Below are positions 46,776 through 55,788 of a stretch of DNA of 64,000 bases, piece by piece. A program made the position numbers and the translations under genes. The notes under the pieces were generated by a model. That model saw nothing but the letters and a program-made list of their open reading frames with translations. It was not told where the DNA came from and ran no database searches. Numbering within the stretch: position 1 is the first letter of the stretch; each line of letters opens with the position of its first letter. The stretch comes from Thalassospira sp. TSL5-1 (GTDB taxonomy: Bacteria > Pseudomonadota > Alphaproteobacteria > Rhodospirillales > Thalassospiraceae). The stretch covers positions 434,001 through 498,000 of the forward strand of contig NZ_KV880637.1 in NCBI RefSeq assembly GCF_001907695.1, in the 5' to 3' direction.

Positions 46776-46805
46776 TTGCCGGAATTAACTGGAAGCTAAA
46801 ATGTG

Positions 46806-46836
46806 AAAGGCGGTTCCGGTTTGGGGTCGCCTTTTT
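46806..46836 (+). terminator. Terminator of gor
   Basis: Stem AAAGGCG/CGCCTTT followed by TTGTTTG, about 30 bp past the gor stop. It also insulates the AT-rich gene starting at 46911. Confidence 0.75.
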
Positions 46837-46910
46837 GTTTGTTTTCTATATCCATATTGTGTTTATATTTACGGGTGAATTTTGCATATGTTCTTTTAAG
46901 GGGGAGAAAC

Positions 46911-48842
46911 ATGCAGCAGTCTGATTTATTTTATGACGAGAGATTTCTTGAGAGTTGGGCTGGTTCTATTATTTCTGTTCCAAGTACAGCTTTGGTCGAG
47001 TTGGTGGCTAATTCTTGGGATGCGTATGCTACTAAAGTTGATATTATTTGTTCGAACTATAAAAATAATCAACATTTCTCTATTGTTGATAATGGAAGAG
47101 GGATGACCAGGGAGGAGTTTGAGTTCATCTGGAAGACTATGTCTTACAACCGTTTAGCTCATGGAGGGGATTCGGTCTTGCCTCCAGCTGGGCAGACTGG
47201 AAATCCTCGGTCGGTTTTTGGTCGAAATGGCAAAGGGCGTTTTGCGGCATTTTGCTTTTCTGACGCTTATATTGTTAAGTCAGCAAAAGATGGGGAAGAG
47301 TTTGTCTGTCGTGTTTCTCGAACCCCTAGCAACCCTTTGGTTGTTGAGGATCTGAGTAAAAAGTCCTCAGGAGTTCAATGGAGAGGTACTGAAATACGAG
47401 GTGTTGGAAAGATTCATCAACTAAAATTTTCTGAAGATGATGCGAGGGAAATAATAGGTGGTAGGTTCCTCGCAAACCCAAGTTTTGAGGTTTTTGTAAA
47501 TAAAAAAAGAGTTACTTTTTCAGATTTATCCTCAGAATTTTTAAGGACGTTGAAGGTCGATGTTCCTGGATATGGTGAAATTGAAATTATTCATATAGAT
47601 GCTAGGCAGGCTGACAAAACAACGAAACAACATGGAATAGCTTGGTGGGTTTCTGGTCGTGCGGTAGGCGAATGTCGATGGAGTGGAAGTGATCTTGAGC
47701 GTATTTTAGATGGTAGGACTAACGAGGCAAAAAGGTTTACTTTTATTGTTAAGGCAGATTTTTTGAAGGATTTTTCTGCGGTTGAAGCAGATTGGTCTGG
47801 TTTTGTTGAGTATAACCAAGCATGGTTGGCAACGCGGGATATTGCTCAAAGAAAAATTAAAGAGATTATTGATGGGGTGAATTTTGCAGAGAAAGACGCA
47901 CGAAAAAATTCTGTGATTGAAAAAATCGGTAGTGATGTTGGTCGACTTGCCCCACTGAGTAGGGACCGTGTTTCAAGATTTGTGAATGAAGTTGTTGATC
48001 AGTGTCCGAGTTTGCGAGAACAGGATGTTGTTCATTTGAGTTCTATATTGGCAAATCTTGAAAGAAGCACTTCTCAGTACGGATTGCTTGAGCTTTTGCA
48101 TGACCAAGACCCCAATGATTTGGATGCGCTGCATGACATTCTTACTAGATGGTCAGTTGGTATGGCCAAAATTGTTTTGGATGAAATTCAAACTCGTTTA
48201 AAAATAATTCATGAATTAAAAGAGAAAGTTCAAATAAATAGGGTTGATGAGGTCCACGAGTTGCAGCCGTTGTTCGAGAAGGGGCTTTGGATGTTTGGGC
48301 CTCAGTTTGAGTCTATTGAATTCACGTCGAATAAAGGTATGACTACCGTTATTAGGGAAGTTTTTAAGGACAAGCATACTAAAGGAAACAGGTCGAGGCC
48401 TGATTTTGTAATTAGATTTGATTCCAGTGTTGGTTTTTACTCTCGGAATTCTTATGATGATGATTATAATGAGAACGGCGTTGGGCATCTGGTTGTTGTC
48501 GATTTGAAGACGACGGGTCTTGCTCTTGGGAGTTCGGAAAAAGATCAAGTTTGGAAATATATAAAAGAATTAAAGAAAAAAGGAAAGATTCAGCTTGGAA
48601 CTAAAGTGGATGGTTTCATTCTTGGTACAGAAATAGAAAGTGGTGAAGGCGAGGTTACTCGGCATGGTGATAATGTTCGAGTTACTCCAATGCTTTATGA
48701 TACAGTTCTAGCGAGGGCTGAAACAAGACTTTTGAATCTTTATGCTAAAGTTAAGGACGCACCTTTTTTAGCTGAACACGCAAGTGAGATTGAAACGTTC
48801 GATCAAGAAGTTGCAAAAAAACAGGAGCGTTTAAAGGTTTGA
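46911..48842 (+). CDS. GHKL ATPase fused to PD-(D/E)XK nuclease-like domain, candidate defence protein
   Basis: 643 residues from ATG 46911 with GGGGGAG at 46901-46907; a GTG 36 codons upstream overlaps the gor terminator and is rejected. Residues 20-130 form a GHKL (Hsp90/MutL/MORC) ATPase: N-box ELVANSWDA (Glu 30, Asn 34), DNGRGM (Asp 60) and GRNGKGRFA (104-112). The middle is helical. From about 449, ELQPLFEKGLWMFGPQFESI and then RPDFVIRF (Asp 498), VVVDLKTT (Asp 531, Lys 533) and DQVWKYIKEL (Gln 546, Tyr 550) resemble a PD-(D/E)XK nuclease near the Shedu/DUF4263 group. Markedly AT-rich, single gene, no partners. An anti-phage role is inferred. Confidence 0.75.
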   Translation: MQQSDLFYDERFLESWAGSIISVPSTALVELVANSWDAYATKVDIICSNYKNNQHFSIVDNGRGMTREEFEFIWKTMSYNRLAHGGDSVLPPAGQTGNPRSVFGRNGKGRFAAFCFSDAYIVKSAKDGEEFVCRVSRTPSNPLVVEDLSKKSSGVQWRGTEIRGVGKIHQLKFSEDDAREIIGGRFLANPSFEVFVNKKRVTFSDLSSEFLRTLKVDVPGYGEIEIIHIDARQADKTTKQHGIAWWVSGRAVGECRWSGSDLERILDGRTNEAKRFTFIVKADFLKDFSAVEADWSGFVEYNQAWLATRDIAQRKIKEIIDGVNFAEKDARKNSVIEKIGSDVGRLAPLSRDRVSRFVNEVVDQCPSLREQDVVHLSSILANLERSTSQYGLLELLHDQDPNDLDALHDILTRWSVGMAKIVLDEIQTRLKIIHELKEKVQINRVDEVHELQPLFEKGLWMFGPQFESIEFTSNKGMTTVIREVFKDKHTKGNRSRPDFVIRFDSSVGFYSRNSYDDDYNENGVGHLVVVDLKTTGLALGSSEKDQVWKYIKELKKKGKIQLGTKVDGFILGTEIESGEGEVTRHGDNVRVTPMLYDTVLARAETRLLNLYAKVKDAPFLAEHASEIETFDQEVAKKQERLKV

Positions 48843-48855
48843 TTTTTTAGCAACA

Positions 48856-49320
48856 TCAAAACGCCAACGGCGCATTATCCACCACCTCTTTCATTACGAA
48901 AAACGTGCGGGTTTGGCGGATGCCGGGCAGGGCGATGAGTTGGTCGCCGTGCAGGTGGTTGAAATTTGCCATGTCGCTGACGCGGATTTTCAGGAAATAG
49001 TCGAAATCGCCCGCGACCAGATGGCAGTCGAGGATGAAGGGCAGTTTGCGGCAGGCATTTTCAAATTCGGCGAAACTTTCGGGGGTGGAGCGGTCCAGCA
49101 CCACGCCGAGCATCACAAGCGCACCGCGTTCCACCTTTTTCGGATCAATCATGGCGCGAACGGAACTGATATAGCCGTCATCAAACAGCCGTTGAATGCG
49201 GCGGTGGCAGGTGGCGGGGCTGACATTGACGCGCTTGGCGATTTCGGCATTGCCCATGCGGCCATCGCTTTGAAGCAGACGGAGAATTTTCTGGTCGATG
49301 CGGTCGAGCGGCTGTTCCAT
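48856..49320 (-). CDS. acdR: Lrp/AsnC-family regulator, probable AcdR
   Basis: 154 residues: N-terminal winged HTH (LDRIDQKILRLLQSDGRMGN, EIAKRVNVSPATCHRRIQRL) and C-terminal RAM domain (LDCHLVAGDFDYFLKIRVSD, LPGIRQTRTFFVMKEV). It is divergent from acdS across 161 bp, exactly the arrangement of AcdR, an Lrp-type activator of ACC deaminase in other proteobacteria. Three phased inverted repeats in the shared spacer are candidate binding sites. The gene name is assigned by context. Confidence 0.85.
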   Translation of the reverse strand: MEQPLDRIDQKILRLLQSDGRMGNAEIAKRVNVSPATCHRRIQRLFDDGYISSVRAMIDPKKVERGALVMLGVVLDRSTPESFAEFENACRKLPFILDCHLVAGDFDYFLKIRVSDMANFNHLHGDQLIALPGIRQTRTFFVMKEVVDNAPLAF

Positions 49321-49332
49321 GATGGATTATTC

Positions 49333-49413
49333 CATAAATTATCCAGATTATGAAAATATAGCCACATATTTTGCGCGATGTGAATGAATGTGTGAAAAAT
49401 TTGCGTAAATTTT
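49333..49413. promoter_or_regulatory. Three phased inverted repeats in the acdR-acdS spacer
   Basis: CATAA-N10-TTATG (49333-49352), AAAATAT-N6-ATATTTT (49353-49372) and AAAATTT-N4-AAATTTT (49396-49413). Centres are 20 and 42 bp apart, close to two and four helical turns, as expected for sites bound by an Lrp octamer. Seen directly; the binding role is inferred. Confidence 0.6.
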
Positions 49414-49481
49414 GAGAGCACCTTTCATGCGATAATCGCTAGCATTCTCTCTGCCATGATTGCCAGACAGGGAGTGCAAAA

Positions 49482-50507
49482 GTGAAAAAGATGAATCTCG
49501 GCAAGTTTGAAAAATACAGCCTGACTTTCGGCCCGACCCCGATTGAGGCCCTGCCGCGCCTATCCGCGCATTTGGGTGGGGATGTGGAACTTTATGCCAA
49601 GCGCGAGGATTGCAATTCCGGCCTGGCCTTTGGCGGTAACAAAGTCCGCAAGATGGAATATATCATTCCTGATGCCATTAAATCCGGGGCTGATACGCTG
49701 GTGACGATTGGCGGTGTGCAGTCCAACCATACCCGCCAGGTCGCGGCAATTGCCGCCAAAATTGGCATGAAATGCCGCCTGGTGCAGGAAAGCTGGGTAC
49801 CGTTTAACGATGCGGTTTATGACCGCGTTGGCAATATCCTGATGAGCCGCGTCATGGGGGCCGAGATCGAGCTGGTTGATGAAGGCTTTGACATTGGCAT
49901 TCGCGAAAGCTGGGAAGCCGCCCTTGAAGATGTGAAGGCCAAAGGTGGCAAGCCTTATCCGATCCCCGCGGGCGCATCGGTGCATAAATATGGCGGGCTG
50001 GGTTTTGTCGGCTTTGCCGAGGAAGTCCGCGCTCAGGAAGCCGAACTGGGCTTTGAATTTGACTATATCGTGGTCTGCACCGTGACCGGTTCGACCCATG
50101 CCGGGATGGTTGTGGGTTTTGCTGCCGATGGCCGCGCCAACAAGGTTGTGGGTATTGATGCTTCGGCAACGCCAGAGCAAACCCGTGCGCAGGTTTTGGC
50201 CATTGCCGAAAAAACCGCCGATCTGGTGGAACTAGAAGGCGGCGTTTCGGATGCGGATATTACCCTGATCAATGATTATGCCTATCCGGCTTATGGGGTG
50301 CCTTCAGATGAAACCAACGACGCCATCCGTTTGGCCGCGCGCACCGAAGGCATGATGACCGACCCGGTTTACGAAGGCAAATCGATGCAGGGCATGATCG
50401 ATCTGGTCAAAAAGGGCTATTTCCCCAAAGGATCAAAGGTTTTGTACGCCCATCTGGGCGGTGTACCGGCGATTAACGGCTATAGTTATCTCTATCGCAA
50501 CGGCTGA
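49482..50507 (+). CDS. acdS: 1-aminocyclopropane-1-carboxylate deaminase
   Basis: 341 residues from GTG 49482 (GGAG at 49471), with an ATG three codons later as alternative. It follows Pseudomonas AcdS closely: [35 protein letters not shown] with PLP Lys 54, [28 protein letters not shown] and [20 protein letters not shown]. The Glu in DPVYEGKSM and Leu in [12 protein letters not shown] are the residues that separate true ACC deaminases from D-cysteine desulfhydrases. It breaks ACC, the plant ethylene precursor, to 2-oxobutyrate and ammonia. Confidence 0.95.
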   Translation: MKKMNLGKFEKYSLTFGPTPIEALPRLSAHLGGDVELYAKREDCNSGLAFGGNKVRKMEYIIPDAIKSGADTLVTIGGVQSNHTRQVAAIAAKIGMKCRLVQESWVPFNDAVYDRVGNILMSRVMGAEIELVDEGFDIGIRESWEAALEDVKAKGGKPYPIPAGASVHKYGGLGFVGFAEEVRAQEAELGFEFDYIVVCTVTGSTHAGMVVGFAADGRANKVVGIDASATPEQTRAQVLAIAEKTADLVELEGGVSDADITLINDYAYPAYGVPSDETNDAIRLAARTEGMMTDPVYEGKSMQGMIDLVKKGYFPKGSKVLYAHLGGVPAINGYSYLYRNG

Positions 50508-50532
50508 TCACTCAGTCGGCGAATATTTTGGG

Positions 50533-50568
50533 CGGCAGGGGCAGCTTCATGCCCCTGCCGTTTTTGTT
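50533..50568 (+). terminator. Terminator of acdS
   Basis: A perfect 11-bp stem, CGGCAGGGGCA/TGCCCCTGCCG, with a 6-nt loop, followed by TTTTTGTTT. It lies 26 bp past the stop. Confidence 0.92.
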
Positions 50569-50697
50569 TGGGCGCGGGGGAAAGGGGACCAAAACCGCAG
50601 GGTGCAATTTTTGCGTGTTGCGTAACCGTAAAAAAACCGTTTTTCTACATTGGTTTGTTTATTCTGCCAGATCAATTCCTGCGACATCGAGGTCCTG

Positions 50698-53600
50698 ATG
50701 CCCTGCCAAAAACGGCTTGCCGCGCTTTGTTTGTTTATTTTTGCGTTTTTAATGCCCAATCTGGCCCGTGCCAGCGAAACCTTCCCCACCAGTTTCCCCT
50801 GCGCGCAGGCATCCATCGCCATTGAAGAGGCGGTGTGCCAGAATGCCGACCTGGCGGCACTCGATGTGAAAATGGCGCAAACCTATCAGCAGGCCCTGAA
50901 CACGTTGGACGAGCTGGCAAAAAACGCCCTGCAAACGGACCAGCGGGCCTGGCTGCATCTGGTGCGCAATGGCTGCAAATTGCAAAAGGATGAAAAACCC
51001 GATGCCCTGCGCCCCGAAACGCAGCAATGCCTGATACAGGCCTATCAGGGCCGTATTACCGATATAAAGGCAAGTCTGGCAGGGGACATTAAAATTACCA
51101 AGGTCACGACCAACGCAGATAAGGCCGTGAGCGAAACCTGCTTTGCCTTTGATCATGATCTAAGTGCCGATCAGCCGCTCGATGTGCGGTCCTATATCGA
51201 ATTGTCGCCCGCGCGCGATTATTCCGCCCGCATTGCCAATGGCAAGCTGTGCCTGATGGGTCTGCCGCATTCACAAACCACCAAAGTCACTTTGCGCAAG
51301 GGATTGAAGGGCATTTTTGATTTTGCCCTGGCAAAGGATGTGTCGCGGGATGTGACGATCGGCGCGCGCAAGGCGGAGATTACGCTGGGCACCAATAATT
51401 ATGTGCTGCCCAAAAGCGATAGCCCGGTGATCCCGATTACAACGGTGAACCAGGACCATGTGGCGCTGCGGTTTTTCCGCATTGTCGAACGCAATCTGGT
51501 CAATACCCTGACCTCAAACCTGCTTGCCCATCGTCTTGATAATTGGGACATGGATACGATCCAGGATCGCACCGGCGAGGAAGTTTGGGCCGGGACCCTT
51601 GATGTGCGCAATGTGCCCGACCAGGACGTGGTGACGCAAATTCCGCTGCGTGAAATGGTGAAGGATTTTAAGCCGGGCCTGTATGCTCTGGTGGCAAGTG
51701 CGCCCGATGATGATGACCGTTGGGGCAACAAACCGACCCAGTGGGTGGTGGTCACGGATTTGGGGCTGTCGGCCTATAACGGCGAGAAGGGCCTGTCGCT
51801 TCAGGTGCGATCCCTGCGCAGTGCCGCGCCGGTTGACGGGGCAAAAGTAACCCTTGTGGCACGCAACAATGCCGTGCTGGGTACCGCCGTTGCCGATGAT
51901 GAGGGCTGGGCTGATTTTCCCGGATCATTGCTGGCGGGCAAGGGCGGCAAGCAGGCGCTGTATGTCACCGCCGAAACGAAGGATGGCGATTTTTCCTTTA
52001 TCTCGCTTGATCAATCGCCGCTGGAATTGTCGGATCGGGGTGTTGCGGGCCATGAGCCGCCCGGTGCCCTGCAAACTTATTTGTATGCCGACCGGGGGAT
52101 TTATCGCCCCGGCGAAAAAATCCATTTGGGTTATATGCTGCGCGATGATTTATCCGCCGCACAAACCGGCGTGCCGGTGACAATTGTGCTGTATCGGCCT
52201 GATGGCAAGGAAGCCTTTAAAACCGTGCAGCAACCCGATGATGCCGGGGGCGGTACGCTTGATATTCCCCTTGCCAATGCGGCGGCTACGGGCAAATGGC
52301 ATATTTCCGCCTATAGCGACCCGAACGGTGCGCCGATTGGCGATTTGTCGGTTCAGGTCGAGGAATTTGTGCCCGAACGGCTGGAGGTCAAGGCCAGCAC
52401 CACAGCCCCCTATATGGTTTTTGACCAGGCCATGCCACTGGATGTGCAAACCGATTATCTGTTTGGCGCGCCGGGCAGTGGATTGATGGCGGGGGGTAAT
52501 GCCTTTTTGCAGGTGGATCATCATCCCTTTGCCGATTTGAAAAACTATTATTTCGGCCTGCAGGATGATGTCGCCCAGGTGCGTAAAAACTTTGATGGCG
52601 TGAAAAGCAATGCCAGCGGCTATGCCGACCTTAGGGTGCCTGCCTTTGAACGGGTGGATTTATCGTCACCCCTAAAGGTCAGTTTGAATGTGGAAGTGGC
52701 CGATATTGATGGCCGCCCGTCGCGCACCCGGCTGAGCCTGCCTTTGCAGGCCAATGACAGTTTGGTCGGCATCCGCCCCGGTTTTGATGGCGATTCCCTG
52801 ACATATGGGCAGGATGCGCCCTTTGATGCCATTGTGGTAGATGCCAAGGGCCAGCCCCTTGCCCATCGTAAACTGGTGATAGACTGGGTGCGAGAGGAAC
52901 GGACCTATAACTGGTATTATCAAAACGGCGAATGGCAATCGAGCTACGATAAATATGACGTGCCGGTAAGCCATGAAAATGTCACGGCGGATGCGGATGG
53001 CAAGGTGCATTTCGCGCAATCCTTTGACCATTGGGGCTATTACCGTGCGGTGGTGCGCGACCCGATAAATGGCAGCGCGGCGGACCATACCTTCCGTGTG
53101 GGCTGGTGGGCCAACGGCCAATCGCCTGACCGGCCGGATCAGCTGAATATGAGCCTTAAATCCACCGATATTGATGCCAGCGGACAGATTGACGGTTTCA
53201 TCAAGGCGCCGTTTAAGGGCCAGTTGGTGGTAACGGTGGCGCAGAAAAATGTGCTGTGGCGCCAGGATTATGAAATGTCGGGCGATGGGGTGGAATTCCA
53301 TATTCCGGTAGACCCGAAATGGGGCAATGGGGCCTATGTGCTGGCAACGGCCTATCGCGCCGGGCTGGACCAGCAACAACCCGGTGCGATGGGGCCGGTG
53401 CGCTCCGTTGCAGCACAATGGGTCAGCTTTGGCAAACAGGACCGGATTTTGAAAGTCGGGCTGGATGTACCAGCCGAAATTCGCCCCGATACCAGCCTGG
53501 ATGTGCCCGTCATGGTTACGGGCAAGGCCATTGGCGCGGGTGAAAAGGTGCGGGTGAATGTTTTTGCCGTCGATGAAGGCATTTTGCGCCTGACCGGCTT

Positions 53601-55776
53601 TAAGGCCCCCAAACCCGAAGACGCGCTGTTGGGCCAGCAATTATTGCAACTGTCCTATCATGACCTTTATGGGCACCTGATTGCGCCGTTAAAGGGTGAT
53701 TTGGGTGTTTTGCGATCCGGCGGTGATGAAATGGGCGATGGCAACCAGGCCTCGCTGACATCGCGGGTGTTTAAAACCGTCGCCCTTGCCAGCGATACCG
53801 TGCTGCTTGATGGCGACGGCAAGGGTGTTGCGCATTTTGATGTGCCGGACTTTAACGGCAAATTGCGTGTGTTCGCCGTGGCCTATAGCCAAACGGCAAT
53901 GGGGAGTGGTGTGACCAACATGCTGGTACGTGCGCCCGTGGTGGCCGATTTGCTGCCGCCGCGCTTTATGGCACCGGGCGATCAGGCCGATTTTGCCCTG
54001 CGTTTGCAAAATCTAAGCGGGCCGGATGGCAGTTATAAAATTCGTTTGGCAACGAACGATATTTTGACGGTGAAAAATCCGGGCTGGCAGGGCGATCTTG
54101 CCCCAGGCAAGCAGATGGAAAACCGCTTTGATGTGACGGCTAACCGTGTGGGGCAGGGCAAATTGACCCTGAATATTGACGGGCCCAATGGTTATCATCA
54201 GGTGCGGTCGTGGGATATGGAAGTCCGCCCGGCCCAGGCCTGGAGCACCAATTTTGGTCAGCAAAAACTGGCGGCGGGTGACGTGCTTAATCTGGATAGC
54301 GCGTATCTTGATATGTTCCGCCCGGAAACGGCATCGCTTGATGTGGCCTTGGCTTCGGTCCCGGCAATTGATGTGCAACATCTTATCACGGCCCTGGACC
54401 GGTATCCCTATGGCTGCCTGGAGCAAATCACCAGTCGGGCCTTTCCGTTACTCTCCTTCCGCGATGCGAAGGACCGGTTTGCCGGGGTGACATTCGATGA
54501 AAACAACCTGGATGACAAAATTCACGATGGCATTGCCGGTGTGCTGGCAAAACAGCGCAGTGACGGCAGCTTTGGCCTTTGGAACCGCCAGAGCGACGCC
54601 GAACCCTGGTTAACCGCCTATGCGATTGATTTTCTGACCACCGCACGGGCCAAGGGTTATGACGTGCTTGATGCCCGGTTTAACAGTGCACTCGACTGGA
54701 TGCAGAATGTGGTGCGGTCCGAACAATATTCGCCCGAAGCCCGCGCCTATATGGTGCTGGTGCTGGCCCGCAATGACCGTTATTCAAAATCGGCACTGGA
54801 TTATGAAGTCACCCGGATTTTGAAGGGTAAAATCGGCTCGCTGGCCTGGGCGCAGCTTGCGGCAGCACGGGTGATCAATGGCGGTACGGTGGATGGCTTA
54901 ACCTTTGATAATTTCACCTATTTTGTCGGTGATCATAAGCGTTATTACCACAGTTACGGTTCGCCACTGCGCGACCTTGCCGCGATTTTAACCCTGCCAG
55001 CGGGCATTTTTGCCAGCGATAATGAACGTCTGTCGCTGTTAACCACGGTCACCGATGATGCCGAAAACCAGCATTATACCAGCACGCAGGAAAAGGCCTG
55101 GCTGTTGCAGGCGGCAACCGCCATTGCAACGGGGGCGGGCAAAAGCCTGTCCTTGCGGGTTAATGACCAGCCAGCGCAAGCGCTGCAAAGCTACCGTGTT
55201 GGCTTAACACCGGCACAGCTTCAGGAACCTTACCGGATCGAAAATACCGGGCAGGGCACGGCCTTTGTCACCTGGTCGGCGACCGGCATTCCGGCAAAGC
55301 CAATGGCGGCGGCGTCCCAGGGCCTTTCAATCCAGCGGCAGTATTTTGACATGGAGGGTAAACCCGCCAAACTTGATCAAGTGAAAACCGGCGATCGCTT
55401 TATTGTTGTGTTGTCGGGCGCGGCAAAGGACCGGCTTTCGCACCGGGCATTGGTGGTGGATTTCTTGCCCGCCGGGTTCGAGATCGAGGCCAATGCCCGC
55501 TTCCCCGAACTGGGAAAACGCCTGTCGATTACGCCCAATGACCTGTCGGCAACCGAATTTATTGCCGAACGTGACGACCGTTACGTCGCGGCGGTGAATT
55601 TGGGGGCGGACCGTTATGGCGATGACAAAGGCGCGAAATTCCGCCTGTATTATGTGGTGCGCGCCGTCACACCGGGGCACTATGTGCATCCGGCCCCGTT
55701 TGTCGAGGATATGTATAAACCGGCGTACTTTGCCCGGGGGGCTATGGGCTCCCTTGTGGTTTCACCAGCGAATTAG
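50698..55776 (+). CDS. Bacterial alpha-2-macroglobulin with N-terminal LprI-like domain
   Basis: 1692 residues from ATG 50698 (MPCQKRLAALCLFIFAFLMP). The signal peptide ends near ARASETF and has no lipobox. Residues about 30-110 form an LprI/DUF1311-like domain (PCAQASIAIEEAVCQNADLA, LDVKMAQTYQQAL). Macroglobulin domains follow, then the intact thioester CLEQ at 1240-1243 (YPYGCLEQITSRAFPL). Thioester-domain helices and a receptor-binding-like C-terminal domain (LPAGFEIEANARFPELGKRL) complete it. It would trap foreign proteases in the periplasm. The gene is 12 bp from pbpC, the usual partner that repairs damaged peptidoglycan. Confidence 0.92.
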   Translation: MPCQKRLAALCLFIFAFLMPNLARASETFPTSFPCAQASIAIEEAVCQNADLAALDVKMAQTYQQALNTLDELAKNALQTDQRAWLHLVRNGCKLQKDEKPDALRPETQQCLIQAYQGRITDIKASLAGDIKITKVTTNADKAVSETCFAFDHDLSADQPLDVRSYIELSPARDYSARIANGKLCLMGLPHSQTTKVTLRKGLKGIFDFALAKDVSRDVTIGARKAEITLGTNNYVLPKSDSPVIPITTVNQDHVALRFFRIVERNLVNTLTSNLLAHRLDNWDMDTIQDRTGEEVWAGTLDVRNVPDQDVVTQIPLREMVKDFKPGLYALVASAPDDDDRWGNKPTQWVVVTDLGLSAYNGEKGLSLQVRSLRSAAPVDGAKVTLVARNNAVLGTAVADDEGWADFPGSLLAGKGGKQALYVTAETKDGDFSFISLDQSPLELSDRGVAGHEPPGALQTYLYADRGIYRPGEKIHLGYMLRDDLSAAQTGVPVTIVLYRPDGKEAFKTVQQPDDAGGGTLDIPLANAAATGKWHISAYSDPNGAPIGDLSVQVEEFVPERLEVKASTTAPYMVFDQAMPLDVQTDYLFGAPGSGLMAGGNAFLQVDHHPFADLKNYYFGLQDDVAQVRKNFDGVKSNASGYADLRVPAFERVDLSSPLKVSLNVEVADIDGRPSRTRLSLPLQANDSLVGIRPGFDGDSLTYGQDAPFDAIVVDAKGQPLAHRKLVIDWVREERTYNWYYQNGEWQSSYDKYDVPVSHENVTADADGKVHFAQSFDHWGYYRAVVRDPINGSAADHTFRVGWWANGQSPDRPDQLNMSLKSTDIDASGQIDGFIKAPFKGQLVVTVAQKNVLWRQDYEMSGDGVEFHIPVDPKWGNGAYVLATAYRAGLDQQQPGAMGPVRSVAAQWVSFGKQDRILKVGLDVPAEIRPDTSLDVPVMVTGKAIGAGEKVRVNVFAVDEGILRLTGFKAPKPEDALLGQQLLQLSYHDLYGHLIAPLKGDLGVLRSGGDEMGDGNQASLTSRVFKTVALASDTVLLDGDGKGVAHFDVPDFNGKLRVFAVAYSQTAMGSGVTNMLVRAPVVADLLPPRFMAPGDQADFALRLQNLSGPDGSYKIRLATNDILTVKNPGWQGDLAPGKQMENRFDVTANRVGQGKLTLNIDGPNGYHQVRSWDMEVRPAQAWSTNFGQQKLAAGDVLNLDSAYLDMFRPETASLDVALASVPAIDVQHLITALDRYPYGCLEQITSRAFPLLSFRDAKDRFAGVTFDENNLDDKIHDGIAGVLAKQRSDGSFGLWNRQSDAEPWLTAYAIDFLTTARAKGYDVLDARFNSALDWMQNVVRSEQYSPEARAYMVLVLARNDRYSKSALDYEVTRILKGKIGSLAWAQLAAARVINGGTVDGLTFDNFTYFVGDHKRYYHSYGSPLRDLAAILTLPAGIFASDNERLSLLTTVTDDAENQHYTSTQEKAWLLQAATAIATGAGKSLSLRVNDQPAQALQSYRVGLTPAQLQEPYRIENTGQGTAFVTWSATGIPAKPMAAASQGLSIQRQYFDMEGKPAKLDQVKTGDRFIVVLSGAAKDRLSHRALVVDFLPAGFEIEANARFPELGKRLSITPNDLSATEFIAERDDRYVAAVNLGADRYGDDKGAKFRLYYVVRAVTPGHYVHPAPFVEDMYKPAYFARGAMGSLVVSPAN

Positions 55777-55788
55777 GCCTTGCGGGAT

